Positions 16,354 to 25,429 of a DNA stretch of 64,000 bases are shown here, piece after piece; positions within the stretch are counted from its first letter, which is position 1, and every line of letters starts with the position of its first letter. The notes beneath the pieces were generated by a model. It saw nothing but the letters and a program-made list of their open reading frames with translations, had not been told where the DNA came from and did no database searches. Origin of the DNA: an uncultured Bacilli bacterium (GTDB lineage Bacteria; Bacillota_I; Bacilli_A; RFN20; CAG-826); contig CAKUXV010000003.1 in the NCBI GenBank assembly GCA_934700895.1, positions 186,001-250,000 on the forward strand. Reading direction: 5' to 3'. The translations under genes were made by a program, and so were the position numbers.

Positions 16354-17717
16354 TGGAACCATCAAATCAAGAAAACAAAGAAACCTTGGATTCTTCTAAG
16401 CTTTCTCCAACCCCAAAGAAAAGCGACGACGTCATTGAAAATTACGTTGCTTTGCTCCACGTGAACAAGTTTTACGATAAAGATGTACAGGCGGTGAAGG
16501 ATTTTAATTTAGAGATTGCCCAATATGAATTTGTGGCTTTTGTCGGGCCGTCGGGGTGCGGTAAATCCACGACGTTGCGCATGATTGCGGGACTAGAGGA
16601 AATCTCTTCCGGCGAGCTTTATATCGATGGGCTCTATTCCAACGATATCGTTCCGCAAAACCGGGATATCGCGATGGTGTTCCAAAACTATTCCCTGTAT
16701 CCCAATATGACCGTTTATGACAACATGGCCTTCTCCCTCAAAGTAAAGAAGTATTCCAAAGAAGAAATCGATGAACGGGTGAAAAGGGCCGCGGAAATCC
16801 TTCAAATCACCGAACTATTGGACCGCAAGCCCAAAGCCTTAAGCGGAGGGCAAAGGCAGCGCGTGGCTCTTGGAAGGGCCGTGGTTCGGGACGCGAAGGT
16901 CTTCTTGATGGATGAGCCTTTGTCCAACCTCGACGCCAAATTAAGGGTTTCTACCCGCAGCGAAATCGTCAAATTGCATCAAAGAATCAAAGCGACAACG
17001 ATTTATGTCACCCACGATCAAATTGAAGCCATGACGATGGCGGACCGAATCGTTGTCATGAATCAAGGGGTCATTCAGCAAGCTGGAACCCCCTTTGAAA
17101 TCTACCATCACCCTTCCAATAAATTCGTCGCTTCCTTTATCGGGTCGCCCGCCATGAATTTTGCAGAAAGCACGTACCATAAAGGGGCTCTCCGCTTTTC
17201 AGACGGATATGAATTCGTTTTAAGCGAAGAAGAAATCCATCAACACGATTCGTTCTATCAAAATCGAGAAGGCGAATTAAAGGAAACGGTGGAAAAGCTG
17301 GAATCCGACCTTGCCAAAGAAAGGGAATATTATTCGAGCCTTAAAGGTCTAAAAAAGATCCGTTACGAACATGGAAAGCAACCAAGAAAAGTTCAATTGG
17401 AAGAAAAATTGGCCCAGACAAAATCCATGCTTGAAACCGTCATCAAAACGAATCAAGGCTTGGAGCACAAAGTGATTTTTGGGGTAAGGCCCGAGGATAT
17501 CAAAATCAGTTCCACCATCGCTGACTTTAGCAGGAAAATCGATATTTCTGAGCTTCTTGGTGACGAATATTACCTGCATTTCTCCTTTGGAGGAAACGAT
17601 TTCCTCTCCAAAGTTTCCATCGATGAAATCGGGGATATGAGGCAAGAAAAGCATTTCCTCTTCATACATAAAAAAATCCATCTCTTCGACAAAGATTCGG
17701 AAAGGACCATCTTCTAA
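16353..17717 (+). CDS. msmK: MsmK/UgpC-type sugar ABC transporter ATPase with inserted coiled coil
   Basis: A 454-residue ATPase. Walker A Gly-Pro-Ser-Gly-Cys-Gly-Lys-Ser-Thr is at about 65-73, the signature Leu-Ser-Gly-Gly-Gln near 163, Walker B Val-Phe-Leu-Met-Asp-Glu-Pro near 184-190, and the H-loop His near 221. The C-terminal regulatory (OB/TOBE) domain is interrupted by a charged heptad-type helix pair at about 300-370 that ordinary 360-380-residue MsmK/MalK proteins lack. The N-terminus also has about 30 extra polar residues. Unlike many Firmicutes that share one MsmK among transporters, this one is encoded inside its operon. Confidence 0.92.
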   Translation: MEPSNQENKETLDSSKLSPTPKKSDDVIENYVALLHVNKFYDKDVQAVKDFNLEIAQYEFVAFVGPSGCGKSTTLRMIAGLEEISSGELYIDGLYSNDIVPQNRDIAMVFQNYSLYPNMTVYDNMAFSLKVKKYSKEEIDERVKRAAEILQITELLDRKPKALSGGQRQRVALGRAVVRDAKVFLMDEPLSNLDAKLRVSTRSEIVKLHQRIKATTIYVTHDQIEAMTMADRIVVMNQGVIQQAGTPFEIYHHPSNKFVASFIGSPAMNFAESTYHKGALRFSDGYEFVLSEEEIHQHDSFYQNREGELKETVEKLESDLAKEREYYSSLKGLKKIRYEHGKQPRKVQLEEKLAQTKSMLETVIKTNQGLEHKVIFGVRPEDIKISSTIADFSRKIDISELLGDEYYLHFSFGGNDFLSKVSIDEIGDMRQEKHFLFIHKKIHLFDKDSERTIF

Positions 17718-18670
17718 TGACACATCAACCTATTTACCTCGGAGCAACGGATGAAAAGGTGAATCCCCGTGACCCCTTTATCTTTTATCTAGACGGCTTC
17801 TATTACCACCTCTACGCCAAATACGAAAAACTATGGATCAAGAAATCCAAAGCCATCGAAAATCTTTGCGATGCCGAACCCGTTCTAATTTGGGATGAAA
17901 ATAACCCCCAATGCAACCAAGAGGTTTGGGCCCCTGAACTCCATGTTCTCGATGGGATTTGCTATATCTATGTGACTTTAGATGACGGGAATAATTTTAA
18001 CCACCGCATGTATTGCCTTACCAACCATTCTGGTGACCCCCTAAAAAAATTCACGAATCTAGGACTCGTGGAAGGATGCGACAAATATTGGTCGATTGAC
18101 GGCACGATTCTATCCTACAACCATCAAAGATATTTTGTGTGGTCCGGGTGGGATTGCAAAGAGAACGTTATCCAGAAAATCTTCATCCAAAAAATGGAGA
18201 ATCCCCGGAAGCTTGCGGGCAAATCGGTCGAAATCTCCAAACCCGAGCTTGATTGGGAAAAACGAGGCTGCGAAGGAAAAAACGACCATCCGTTTATCAA
18301 TGAAGGCCCGTCGGTGATTTATGGAAACACTCATCTCCATCTTTGCTATAGCGCTTCCGGTTCTTGGAGCGATGATTATTGCTTAGGCTTATTGACCTTC
18401 AGCGGCGGAGACATTCTCGATAAGAATGCCTGGGTGAAATCCAAAAAGCCTTTGATGGAAAGGAACAAGAAGGCCCTTGGGCCGGGACACGCCTCCTTTA
18501 TTCAAAATTCCCCGGATGGAAAGCTCTATTTTGCTTATCACTTATTTAATGAAGACTGCAAAGACGGATGGATGGCAACTCACGCGGTCATCGATACCTT
18601 TGAAATGGCCGATGATTACCCCGTTTTGCCTCCTGCGGTTAATTTATTTAAGAAAGGGGTAAAACGATGA
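17717..18670 (+). CDS. cytoplasmic GH43-like glycosidase
   Basis: A 317-residue protein without a signal peptide, with the GH43 propeller. Asp19 in Arg-Asp-Pro-Phe-Ile is the likely base, Asp near 128 in Ser-Ile-Asp-Gly-Thr the pKa modulator, and Glu near 196 in Asn-Glu-Gly-Pro-Ser the acid. It would cleave imported oligosaccharides (arabinofuranosidase or xylosidase type), completing what the exported GH43 at 12944 begins. It overlaps the ATPase gene by 1 bp and the next gene by 4 bp, so translation is coupled. Confidence 0.88.
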   Translation: MTHQPIYLGATDEKVNPRDPFIFYLDGFYYHLYAKYEKLWIKKSKAIENLCDAEPVLIWDENNPQCNQEVWAPELHVLDGICYIYVTLDDGNNFNHRMYCLTNHSGDPLKKFTNLGLVEGCDKYWSIDGTILSYNHQRYFVWSGWDCKENVIQKIFIQKMENPRKLAGKSVEISKPELDWEKRGCEGKNDHPFINEGPSVIYGNTHLHLCYSASGSWSDDYCLGLLTFSGGDILDKNAWVKSKKPLMERNKKALGPGHASFIQNSPDGKLYFAYHLFNEDCKDGWMATHAVIDTFEMADDYPVLPPAVNLFKKGVKR

Positions 18671-20892
18671 GGAAAATCGCTTATTTCCTTTTGCCTTTAA
18701 CAATGTCTCTAGCAGGTTGTAGGAATTCCATTCCTTCGGAATCTAGTTCCCCTTCGGATACCGCGTCGACTTCTTCTATTTGCTCCCATCAATTTGAAGA
18801 AGTAGCAGTTGCTCCCACGGTAGAAGAAAAGGGCTATACCGTGGAGAGGTGTAGCAAATGCGGAGAAGAACAAGGGAAACGTTACAATACTGGCCTTTTC
18901 GAGGAGGACTCCAAATTGAACATCCTCTTTATTGGAAATTCCTATACCTTCTATACCGACTATAACTACGACAAGCCGAATCGGGAAATCGAGAAGACGA
19001 CCTTCATGAAATTCAAGCGGATTGCCAACGCCGCCCATATCGATGTTCGCGTGGATTCCGTTACGACCGGTGGCTATTCCCTCCTTCAGCATGCAGATTC
19101 CAACAATCCCGATGGAGCCAAAGTCGAAGAAAAACTCTCCAACAAAGGGTTTTATGACTTGGTGTTCATGCAGGAGCAATCCATGACTCCCTCCATAAAA
19201 CGTGAACTCTTTTACGATGGAGTTCGAGCCGTTTATGAAAAGGTTCAAAAATCTGGCGCGAAAGGAATCCTTTATGAAACGTTGGGGAGAAAAGCGGAGA
19301 GTCCTGATTTAGCCAGGTATAACATGACCAATGAGTCCCATACCCAGAAAAACATCGCCGCTTATCAAGCGATTGCCGACGAACTCCATCTACCCGTTTG
19401 CCATGTCGGCACCGCCTTTTATGATGTTTATACCAATTACAGCAACATTATTAATCTCTACGATGCGGATAATTACCATCCAAGCGATTATGGCACCTAT
19501 TTGATCGCCTATGTTTTCTATGCAACAGTCTTTGGCAGATCCCCCGTGGGATTGAAGGTGTTCGATGTGCCTTACGAAGATATTCTTCAACAGGCGGCTT
19601 ATGATGCATCCTTTGGCCCCTCCATTTTAAAAGAGGAATACAAAATCTCCTCGATTGGGGTGAGTTCACTTCCTAGTGAAGAAGAAAAAACGATTGATAA
19701 ACGCCTAGATGTCCCCACTGAATTCATTCAAGCCGAAGTATCGAAGGGGCTTGGGGACTTTGATATTTCCAAGGACGAGAACGGTATTTATACCTTTAAA
19801 AACGTCTCTAATAAATCGTCCTTGATGTTCAAGGAGAAACTATTTAGAGGCTCGGGAAGAATCTCCTTTGATTTAAAGGTGGATGGCCGCTTCAACGGCG
19901 CTTCTAACCAAGGGATTATCTTTGGCAATTCTTCCCCTTCCATTCATTGGAACGATCCTTCGGAAAGTTTCTATAGCGTCGGCAGAACCAAAGAAGGCAA
20001 TATCGGATTGCTTGACGTTTATAAAGGCTCCTTGGAAAACCAAACTTCCCACGGTTCCTTAGAACCTAATCCCATGGGCGATAGCCAACAAACCTATCGC
20101 ATCTCCCTGCTTATCGACCGAGAAAAGACGTGGAAGGTCAAAACCTATGTGAACGAAAAATATGCGGGGGCTTTATGCCTCGGCGATTCCTACGAGGGCG
20201 AATACATCGGCTTGATGTCGGGAATCAACGGAAGCATGACAATTAGCAACATCCAAATCAATGGCATTGGCATTCAAGCGGAACATTGCATCAATACGTA
20301 TTTGGTTACTCGCGGTCAATTTGATGTTGGCCGAGATAGCGACGGCCTTCCGGTTTTCGCTTCCAAAGGCGTTAAAGATAACGAAACCTTCGTCTTGAAA
20401 AATCATGAATTAAAGGATGGGGACCAAATCGAATTCGATTTTAAGTCTTCTGGTTACGATGGAGGAACGGGACAAGGCATATTATTCGGTTGCTCTTTGG
20501 ATGCGGATATGCCCTATAACGTGGGTGCGGTTGCCTTAATCGGAAGATTGAAAACCGGCAAAGTCGGTGGCATTACGATCGACAACACCGAGGATAGCAT
20601 CAAAAACAAGACGCTGAACTGGAAATATGGTGCAGAAGAAGCTTACGGCGACGCCCTTCAAGTCATGGGGGACGAAACGAAAACGTATCATCTAAAAGCC
20701 GTTTATCATTTCGTGGACAGCAAAACCATCAGCGTTGAGCTCTATGTGGATGGAATTTTAGGAAGACGCTTGAAATATACGTCAACCAACAATGATTTTG
20801 GGAAATATGTGGGATTTAATTCCGGCCTGAACGGTCGGATAGATATCTCCAAAATTCAAATAAATGGTAACTACTATAAGGAGGTCATTTAA
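18667..20892 (+). CDS. exported SGNH (DUF4886-like) esterase lipoprotein with two C-terminal sandwich modules
   Basis: A 741-residue lipoprotein (lipobox Cys18). A short Cys-rich segment at about 38-72 (Cys-x-His ... Cys-x-x-Cys-Gly) looks like the zinc-ribbon-like repeat seen in secreted clostridial proteins. A DUF4886-type SGNH domain follows at about 80-310: Phe-Ile-Gly-Asn-Ser-Tyr-Thr near 88, Phe-Met-Gln-Glu-Gln near 166, Asp-Asn-Tyr-His-Pro-Ser near 266. Two LamG/DUF1080-like modules occupy about 355-540 and 550-741. It is a second surface esterase candidate of the cluster, distinct in subfamily from the one at 7552. Confidence 0.82.
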   Translation: MRKIAYFLLPLTMSLAGCRNSIPSESSSPSDTASTSSICSHQFEEVAVAPTVEEKGYTVERCSKCGEEQGKRYNTGLFEEDSKLNILFIGNSYTFYTDYNYDKPNREIEKTTFMKFKRIANAAHIDVRVDSVTTGGYSLLQHADSNNPDGAKVEEKLSNKGFYDLVFMQEQSMTPSIKRELFYDGVRAVYEKVQKSGAKGILYETLGRKAESPDLARYNMTNESHTQKNIAAYQAIADELHLPVCHVGTAFYDVYTNYSNIINLYDADNYHPSDYGTYLIAYVFYATVFGRSPVGLKVFDVPYEDILQQAAYDASFGPSILKEEYKISSIGVSSLPSEEEKTIDKRLDVPTEFIQAEVSKGLGDFDISKDENGIYTFKNVSNKSSLMFKEKLFRGSGRISFDLKVDGRFNGASNQGIIFGNSSPSIHWNDPSESFYSVGRTKEGNIGLLDVYKGSLENQTSHGSLEPNPMGDSQQTYRISLLIDREKTWKVKTYVNEKYAGALCLGDSYEGEYIGLMSGINGSMTISNIQINGIGIQAEHCINTYLVTRGQFDVGRDSDGLPVFASKGVKDNETFVLKNHELKDGDQIEFDFKSSGYDGGTGQGILFGCSLDADMPYNVGAVALIGRLKTGKVGGITIDNTEDSIKNKTLNWKYGAEEAYGDALQVMGDETKTYHLKAVYHFVDSKTISVELYVDGILGRRLKYTSTNNDFGKYVGFNSGLNGRIDISKIQINGNYYKEVI

Positions 20893-20893
20893 C

Positions 20894-22597
20894 ATGAAAA
20901 AGTTGTTACTGGGATTTAGCTGCCTCATCGTTGCCGGGGGGATGGCGTCGATTTCCCCTAGTCAAGGAAAAGAAGTCCACGCGGAAGAGGGAACCAATTT
21001 CAAACAAGACATCGTCTTCAATTGGGACGGCGAGGAATTTAGTCAGGCCAAGGATGGTAGTGGCGGAACCAACATTTACCGGTATGACGCCAATGGGCAA
21101 AAAGAAGTCGCCGCCCGGCTAAAACTCTCCAGCGAATACACCTACGCGAATATGTCGACGCCCAACATTTATGACGAACCGATAGGAGTTGCTCAAGGAT
21201 TTTCGTATGCAAAACATAGTTCAGAAAAGCAACTGGACAGATTAAGCGGGCCCGTGTATACGATTGATAATGCGAACTATAAATATTTGGCATGTACCCC
21301 TGAAAATCAGTCTTTAACCGTTTCATACTGGGTCAAAAATACGAATCAAGAAAGCAAACGCTGGGCGGACGATACTGCATCCGGAACCCTGTGTGGGAAC
21401 TACGAAGGAATTTTTTCTTTCCGGAGCAAATCGATTACCTCTGGAGAGCTCGTTGGTTTGGATTTGGGCATCGGAGGTCTTTATTATTATTCGGAAAAAA
21501 CAGAAGCCGAAACCGATATAAATAACATTTCCGTTCATAAATTCTTTTCCCCTTCTACGTCGAAAAGGGAAGCGACCTACAAAATGGAAAATGGCAACGC
21601 TCAATTCATGTCGGCGGACTGGGAAATGATTACTTATGTTTTTGATAAGGATAATGGTTTTTCCGTTTATAAGAATGATACGAAAATTGCAAGTTACGAC
21701 AAGTCTGTGTTGCTATTAACAAATAAAGGCGCCAACGCTACGCTGGACCAGTACAGGGTTCTTTTAGCTACCATGCTTAATAACCCCGACACGGAATTTT
21801 GTATCCATCGTGGATTCAACCGCACAGCATCGTATGGCCAGGTTTATCGAAATGGCATTGGTATCGACGATATGAACATTTTCAACCGCGGGTTAAGCGA
21901 AGCTGAGGTCAAAGAATTCTACGATTCCTATGGAACGTTGAATTACATGGATAAAGCCAACGTAAAAGCGGCTTATCATGATCTTGTTGGCAATCAATGC
22001 TTTACGTTGAAACCAAATAGCACCCAGCATAAATCCTATGGCGAAATTTTGTCCAAAACCGAAGGGGATACAAAATATAAGTGGTACCGCTGGACGGAAG
22101 ATGAAAATCTCCAAAAAGCAGTCAAGATAGATGAATTGAAGATTTTAAGCACGCCTAAAAACGTCTATCTGGATTGGCAGAACGAATCGACGAAAGTAAC
22201 CGATGGGGGTATTTTTGCAGCGAATTCCTTTGTTGATGCCAACATGCATATGACGGATTATTCCGAAAACAAAGGGTGGTGCAATGACAAGGAACACCAT
22301 TATTACGATACGGCAAAATCCGCTTATAACTCCATGGGCGATGAAGGCCGATTCGCCTTCCAAGTTGATTCGACCTTCACGAATGCAAAGACTAGATTAG
22401 ACGCCTGGGCAACCGCGAATGGAGATGTGTTTGACTCTAGTTCGAATCAGTATACGAAAAACGAAATGAAATTAGGGTCTTTGTCTCTTCCAGTCAGCGA
22501 TTACGATTTTCCTGCTCTTTTGGTTATTTCCATGGTTGGTATGGGTCTTTTGACGGGATTTATTATCGCTAACCGCAAGAAGATCCTAAGGAAATAA
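20894..22597 (+). CDS. large surface protein with LamG-like region and C-terminal membrane anchor
   Basis: The start is ATG 20894, which has AAGGAGG 10 bases upstream; the longer frame from 20864 lacks a site. The 567-residue product has a Sec signal peptide ending around Val-His-Ala-Glu, a LamG/concanavalin-like region at about 60-360 (Asp-Asp-Met-Asn-Ile-Phe-Asn-Arg-Gly-Leu-Ser-Glu-Ala-Glu is the typical LamG end) and a C-terminal hydrophobic helix followed by Arg-Lys-Lys-Ile-Leu-Arg-Lys. This is the layout of a cell-wall or membrane-anchored protein, but a canonical LPxTG is absent; Leu-Pro-Val-Ser-Asp sits at the expected place. It is the last gene of the glycan cluster, probably for adhesion to the polysaccharide. 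Confidence 0.75.
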   Translation: MKKLLLGFSCLIVAGGMASISPSQGKEVHAEEGTNFKQDIVFNWDGEEFSQAKDGSGGTNIYRYDANGQKEVAARLKLSSEYTYANMSTPNIYDEPIGVAQGFSYAKHSSEKQLDRLSGPVYTIDNANYKYLACTPENQSLTVSYWVKNTNQESKRWADDTASGTLCGNYEGIFSFRSKSITSGELVGLDLGIGGLYYYSEKTEAETDINNISVHKFFSPSTSKREATYKMENGNAQFMSADWEMITYVFDKDNGFSVYKNDTKIASYDKSVLLLTNKGANATLDQYRVLLATMLNNPDTEFCIHRGFNRTASYGQVYRNGIGIDDMNIFNRGLSEAEVKEFYDSYGTLNYMDKANVKAAYHDLVGNQCFTLKPNSTQHKSYGEILSKTEGDTKYKWYRWTEDENLQKAVKIDELKILSTPKNVYLDWQNESTKVTDGGIFAANSFVDANMHMTDYSENKGWCNDKEHHYYDTAKSAYNSMGDEGRFAFQVDSTFTNAKTRLDAWATANGDVFDSSSNQYTKNEMKLGSLSLPVSDYDFPALLVISMVGMGLLTGFIIANRKKILRK

Positions 22598-22660
22598 GAT
22601 TTCTCTTCCTGCTTATTTGATGACGGGATAAAGTAGCTCCCATCATCAGATCTTCCAAAG

Positions 22661-22686
22661 CCTCGGCCGTAAAACCCGAGGTTTTT
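22661..22686 (+). terminator. terminator of the glycan-utilisation cluster
   Basis: CCTCGG (22661-22666) pairs with CCGAGG (22676-22681) and is followed by five T residues. A second hairpin without a T run (TGATGACGGGA / TCCCATCATCA) lies just before it. Confidence 0.85.
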
Positions 22687-22697
22687 GCCGCATCGGA

Positions 22698-22970
22698 TTA
22701 ATAGATATCAAACGCCGATTCTGGCAAATCGGCGAAGATTTGTTCTAAGGTATAAGGGCCGATCTTCAGTTCAAGGACATCGTTCGCGCTCCTAACGTCA
22801 ATTGGCGTCTTATAGAATTCGCATACCGAAATCGACTTTTCACGGTCATCGTCATAATAAGTGATGGAGTATCCCTTACCGTTATAAATGAATTCTATCT
22901 CTACTAGCGTTGGCTGATTTCTCCACGCATTCTGTTTTTCGTTTAGCGTACCTTTTGAAAATCCGCGCAT
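22698..22970 (-). CDS. small hypothetical protein
   Basis: A 90-residue soluble protein with alternating hydrophobic residues suggesting a small alpha/beta fold (Val-Glu-Ile-Glu-Phe-Ile-Tyr-Asn, then Tyr-Ser-Ile-Thr-Tyr-Tyr-Asp-Asp). The frame is clean and codon use matches neighbours, so it is probably real. I do not recognise the family. It is convergent with the glycan cluster and separated from it by a terminator. Confidence 0.55.
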   Translation of the reverse strand: MRGFSKGTLNEKQNAWRNQPTLVEIEFIYNGKGYSITYYDDDREKSISVCEFYKTPIDVRSANDVLELKIGPYTLEQIFADLPESAFDIY

Positions 22971-23092
22971 ATGCGACGCAATCGGATTGGCCGGTGAAAG
23001 TTACTATTGCCCTTATTATTTTTCTTTAGGGTGAATTCTAAGACTTTACGTATTAAAACTTGGCCCCATTTCTTGTCAGCTAAAGCGATTGG

Positions 23093-23104
23093 TAAAATAA
23101 AGCC
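23093..23104 (+). promoter_or_regulatory. -10 box 6 nt before an ATG (leaderless-type promoter)
   Basis: TAAAAT at 23093-23098 is followed by six bases and then ATG at 23105. No Shine-Dalgarno is present. This pattern recurs across the window. Confidence 0.5.
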
Positions 23105-23123
23105 ATGGTTTCAAAGATAAAAG

Positions 23124-23729
23124 ATGTTTATAAAAAAATATGAACTGGGGCTTTATGGCTCGGTTGCCGGATTTTTTATCATGGGCACGCTCCATTTGAT
23201 GACGATGTGTATATCGTTCTCGTGGCTTACCCTTAATTATATGCTGTTTTGCTATTTGATGATGTTTGCAAGAATTGCGATAGGGTATTTAGATAAGAAA
23301 AAGTCCCAAAGAAGTTCTTATCTTGTGACCGCTATATTTTTGGCGGCGACCCTCGTTCCTCTTTCCGTTTCTTTGGTTCGAACGATTGTTGACAAAGAAA
23401 TAAGCCCCTTTGTCTTTGACTGGTTCATTTATGCTTATGCAGTCTATGCGTTTGTTAAATTGGGTGTAGGAATTGCTCATTTGTTCCAATCAAGAAACAA
23501 CGCGGAATCCAAGAATATATTATGTTGGTTTAGTTTGATTAATGCTTTGTTCACGATGTTTATGCTGGAATTCAATTTGATTAAAGCCTTCAGCCACGGT
23601 ACCAGCGAGTCCATGCGGATGATTGAATATTTCTTCCAAGGATTTATTCTGCTATTCGTTTTATTCATCATTTTTTTGTTCTTGTTTCGATTTTTTTCGA
23701 GAAGGAAGAATCGTCCGATTGACTCCTAG
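23124..23729 (+). CDS. multi-spanning membrane protein of unknown function (probably frameshifted near its start)
   Basis: The frame encodes 201 residues with about five hydrophobic helices and a basic C-terminus (Arg-Arg-Lys-Asn-Arg). I do not recognise the family. ATG 23124 lacks a ribosome-binding site. A better start is ATG 23105, which follows a TAAAAT box, but its frame stops at 23143. Removing one A from the A7 run at 23132-23138 would fuse it smoothly into Met-Val-Ser-Lys-Ile-Lys-Asp-Val-Tyr-Lys-Lys-Tyr-Glu-Leu. So the gene is either slightly broken, slippery at the A7 run, or affected by a sequencing indel. Confidence 0.6.
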   Translation: MFIKKYELGLYGSVAGFFIMGTLHLMTMCISFSWLTLNYMLFCYLMMFARIAIGYLDKKKSQRSSYLVTAIFLAATLVPLSVSLVRTIVDKEISPFVFDWFIYAYAVYAFVKLGVGIAHLFQSRNNAESKNILCWFSLINALFTMFMLEFNLIKAFSHGTSESMRMIEYFFQGFILLFVLFIIFLFLFRFFSRRKNRPIDS

Positions 23730-23932
23730 GATTGTGTTGGAAAACGCTTTGACAGCCTTTTCGTTCTCGTCCAAGCATCCAACAACTATCTTTGAACGTA
23801 TCCCAATGGACAAATGGTTGTGGCACCCAGGGCTTAAAACGACCCAAAATCATGGAATTTCAACGGGCTACATCCAACGATTCGAGGCACATTCATCGTT
23901 TACTATCCAGGAGGTAACAAGAAAGGGGAAAA

Positions 23933-24258
23933 ATAATTTGCGAAAAATGCGGACACGAAATGATGGACCTTTCTCATGCGCTATACGTTAATGTCAAATG
24001 CCCTCATTGTGGATGGGATGGGCGACCTATGATGGCCAGAAAGATGACGAAGAGGACCCAAAAATTCGGTATGTTGTCACGATAGCGGGCGGACAATATA
24101 CAAAGGAAACGGCAGTTCGCCTGCCAAAAACGTTGAATGGAAATTCGTTTCAATCAAGACAACTGCTTAAGGAAGGTGGCACTATTGTCATTGAAAATTT
24201 TCCTTCAAAAACGTGCATTAGAACAATGCAGAATTCGTTTCAAGGTATCCGTTTGTAA
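23933..24258 (+). pseudogene. zinc-ribbon protein remnant, start codon lost and frameshifted
   Basis: Starting at an ATA where ATG would be expected (23933), the frame reads Cys-Glu-Lys-Cys-Gly-His-Glu-Met and then Cys-Pro-His-Cys-Gly-Trp, a two-pair zinc ribbon. A single-base deletion near 24012 shifts to the next frame, which continues for about 80 residues with a hydrophobic/charged helix pattern (Ala-Val-Arg-Leu, Gln-Leu-Leu-Lys-Glu-Gly-Gly). Small proteins of this type are common near accessory genes of Firmicutes; function unknown. Confidence 0.5.
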
Positions 24259-24398
24259 AAAATAGCAGAGGAAAGCGCGACCGATTGAAGACCACGCTTT
24301 TTCGTTGGCCTTCAGCATGCGGTTTTCTAAAAAATCATTTCCATTTTTTCGTGCAGGAATAAAATCGAAGAAGCCAATCGACAAAAAAGAAGCCATCC

Positions 24399-25414
24399 AT
24401 GAAGATAGGTGAATTTGCAAAGAAGACGAACTGAAACGAATCCACCATCCGTTATTACATTAATCATGGTCTATTGGGCCCTTCCCGAAAGAATGGGCAA
24501 TATGTTTTTGAAGAACATGACCTCCAAGTTGCTCAACGCATTAACGAACTAAAAGAAGCGGGGGTTGTTCCTAGAAGAAATATCTAAATTTCTCCTGCCT
24601 TTATTGTTGTTGAAAGGGTTCAACGAAGTATTTGCTGACGAGCAAAAAAACGATTTTAAAAAGGAAACTCGAGGCGATTCGAAAAGAACAAGAAGAACTC
24701 GCGCGTCAACCGATAGAATTCAAAGGCTGCTCTAAGAAAAACCTGTCCTATCGAATACACCTATGGGTTTCCCTCTTGAGGCTTTGTCTTACCTTCGTTG
24801 CCCTCTATGTGGAGAAGAACTGAAGTTAAAAGACGGCGTACTGGATCGGGAAAGTATATCTTCGACAAAACTCTATTGCTCCGCCTGTAATGAAGAATTA
24901 GAAATCGTCGATGGAATCCTTTCCCCGTTAAATTTTTGGACCAATATAAAGAGGCGGCATCCGCCCCTTTTAAAGACGATTCCGGAGAATGGGGTAACCA
25001 AAAAGAATCCTCCTGGGAAAAACAGCTTGTTACTTATCAAAGGAAATTTTCCAAGGCGTTAGAAGAATATTCAGCAAGATACGCTTCGAAGGTTTCCTCG
25101 TCACCGACGCGGATAATTCGATTTTATTGTTGCGATGCCTGAAAAAACTCCCCTCGGATTGTTTGATTTTCGTTCAAGGGGGAACCGATCTCCCCGTCAT
25201 CAAAAAGATCTATTCAAATTTTCAGGGCCATCCTGTTGCTTATTTATTCACGGATGTTCATAAATTTCCGCTACAAAAAGCGCGTCTTGATGGGATATCG
25301 CGAATTGTTTTGCCCCATTCTCAACCCGCATCCCTAGAACCCTATTTAAAGGAAAACGGAACGATTTTCTCTACCGAAGTAAACAGGGATGGAGAAGTCG
25401 AATTAAAATATTAA
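24399..25414 (+). pseudogene. decayed MerR-type regulator fused to a zinc-ribbon/methyltransferase-like region
   Basis: ATG 24399 opens a MerR-type winged helix (Met-Lys-Ile-Gly-Glu-Phe-Ala, then Thr-Ile-Arg-Tyr-Tyr-Ile-Asn-His-Gly-Leu-Leu), but a TGA interrupts it after 13 codons and frames shift near 24570, 24770, 24935 and 25080. Later pieces give a coiled coil, a Cys-Pro-Leu-Cys ... Cys-Ser-Ala-Cys zinc ribbon around 24793-24895, and a Rossmann-like C-terminal part. The order matches MerR regulators with a C-terminal Trm112-like/methyltransferase domain. It is non-functional. Confidence 0.6.
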
Positions 25415-25429
25415 ACTCAGGTTTAGCTT

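Noticed and set aside
18709..19248. 179-codon open frame antisense to the esterase lipoprotein
   Set aside because: The plus-strand frame has a lipobox and SGNH blocks; the antisense frame has no recognisable features.
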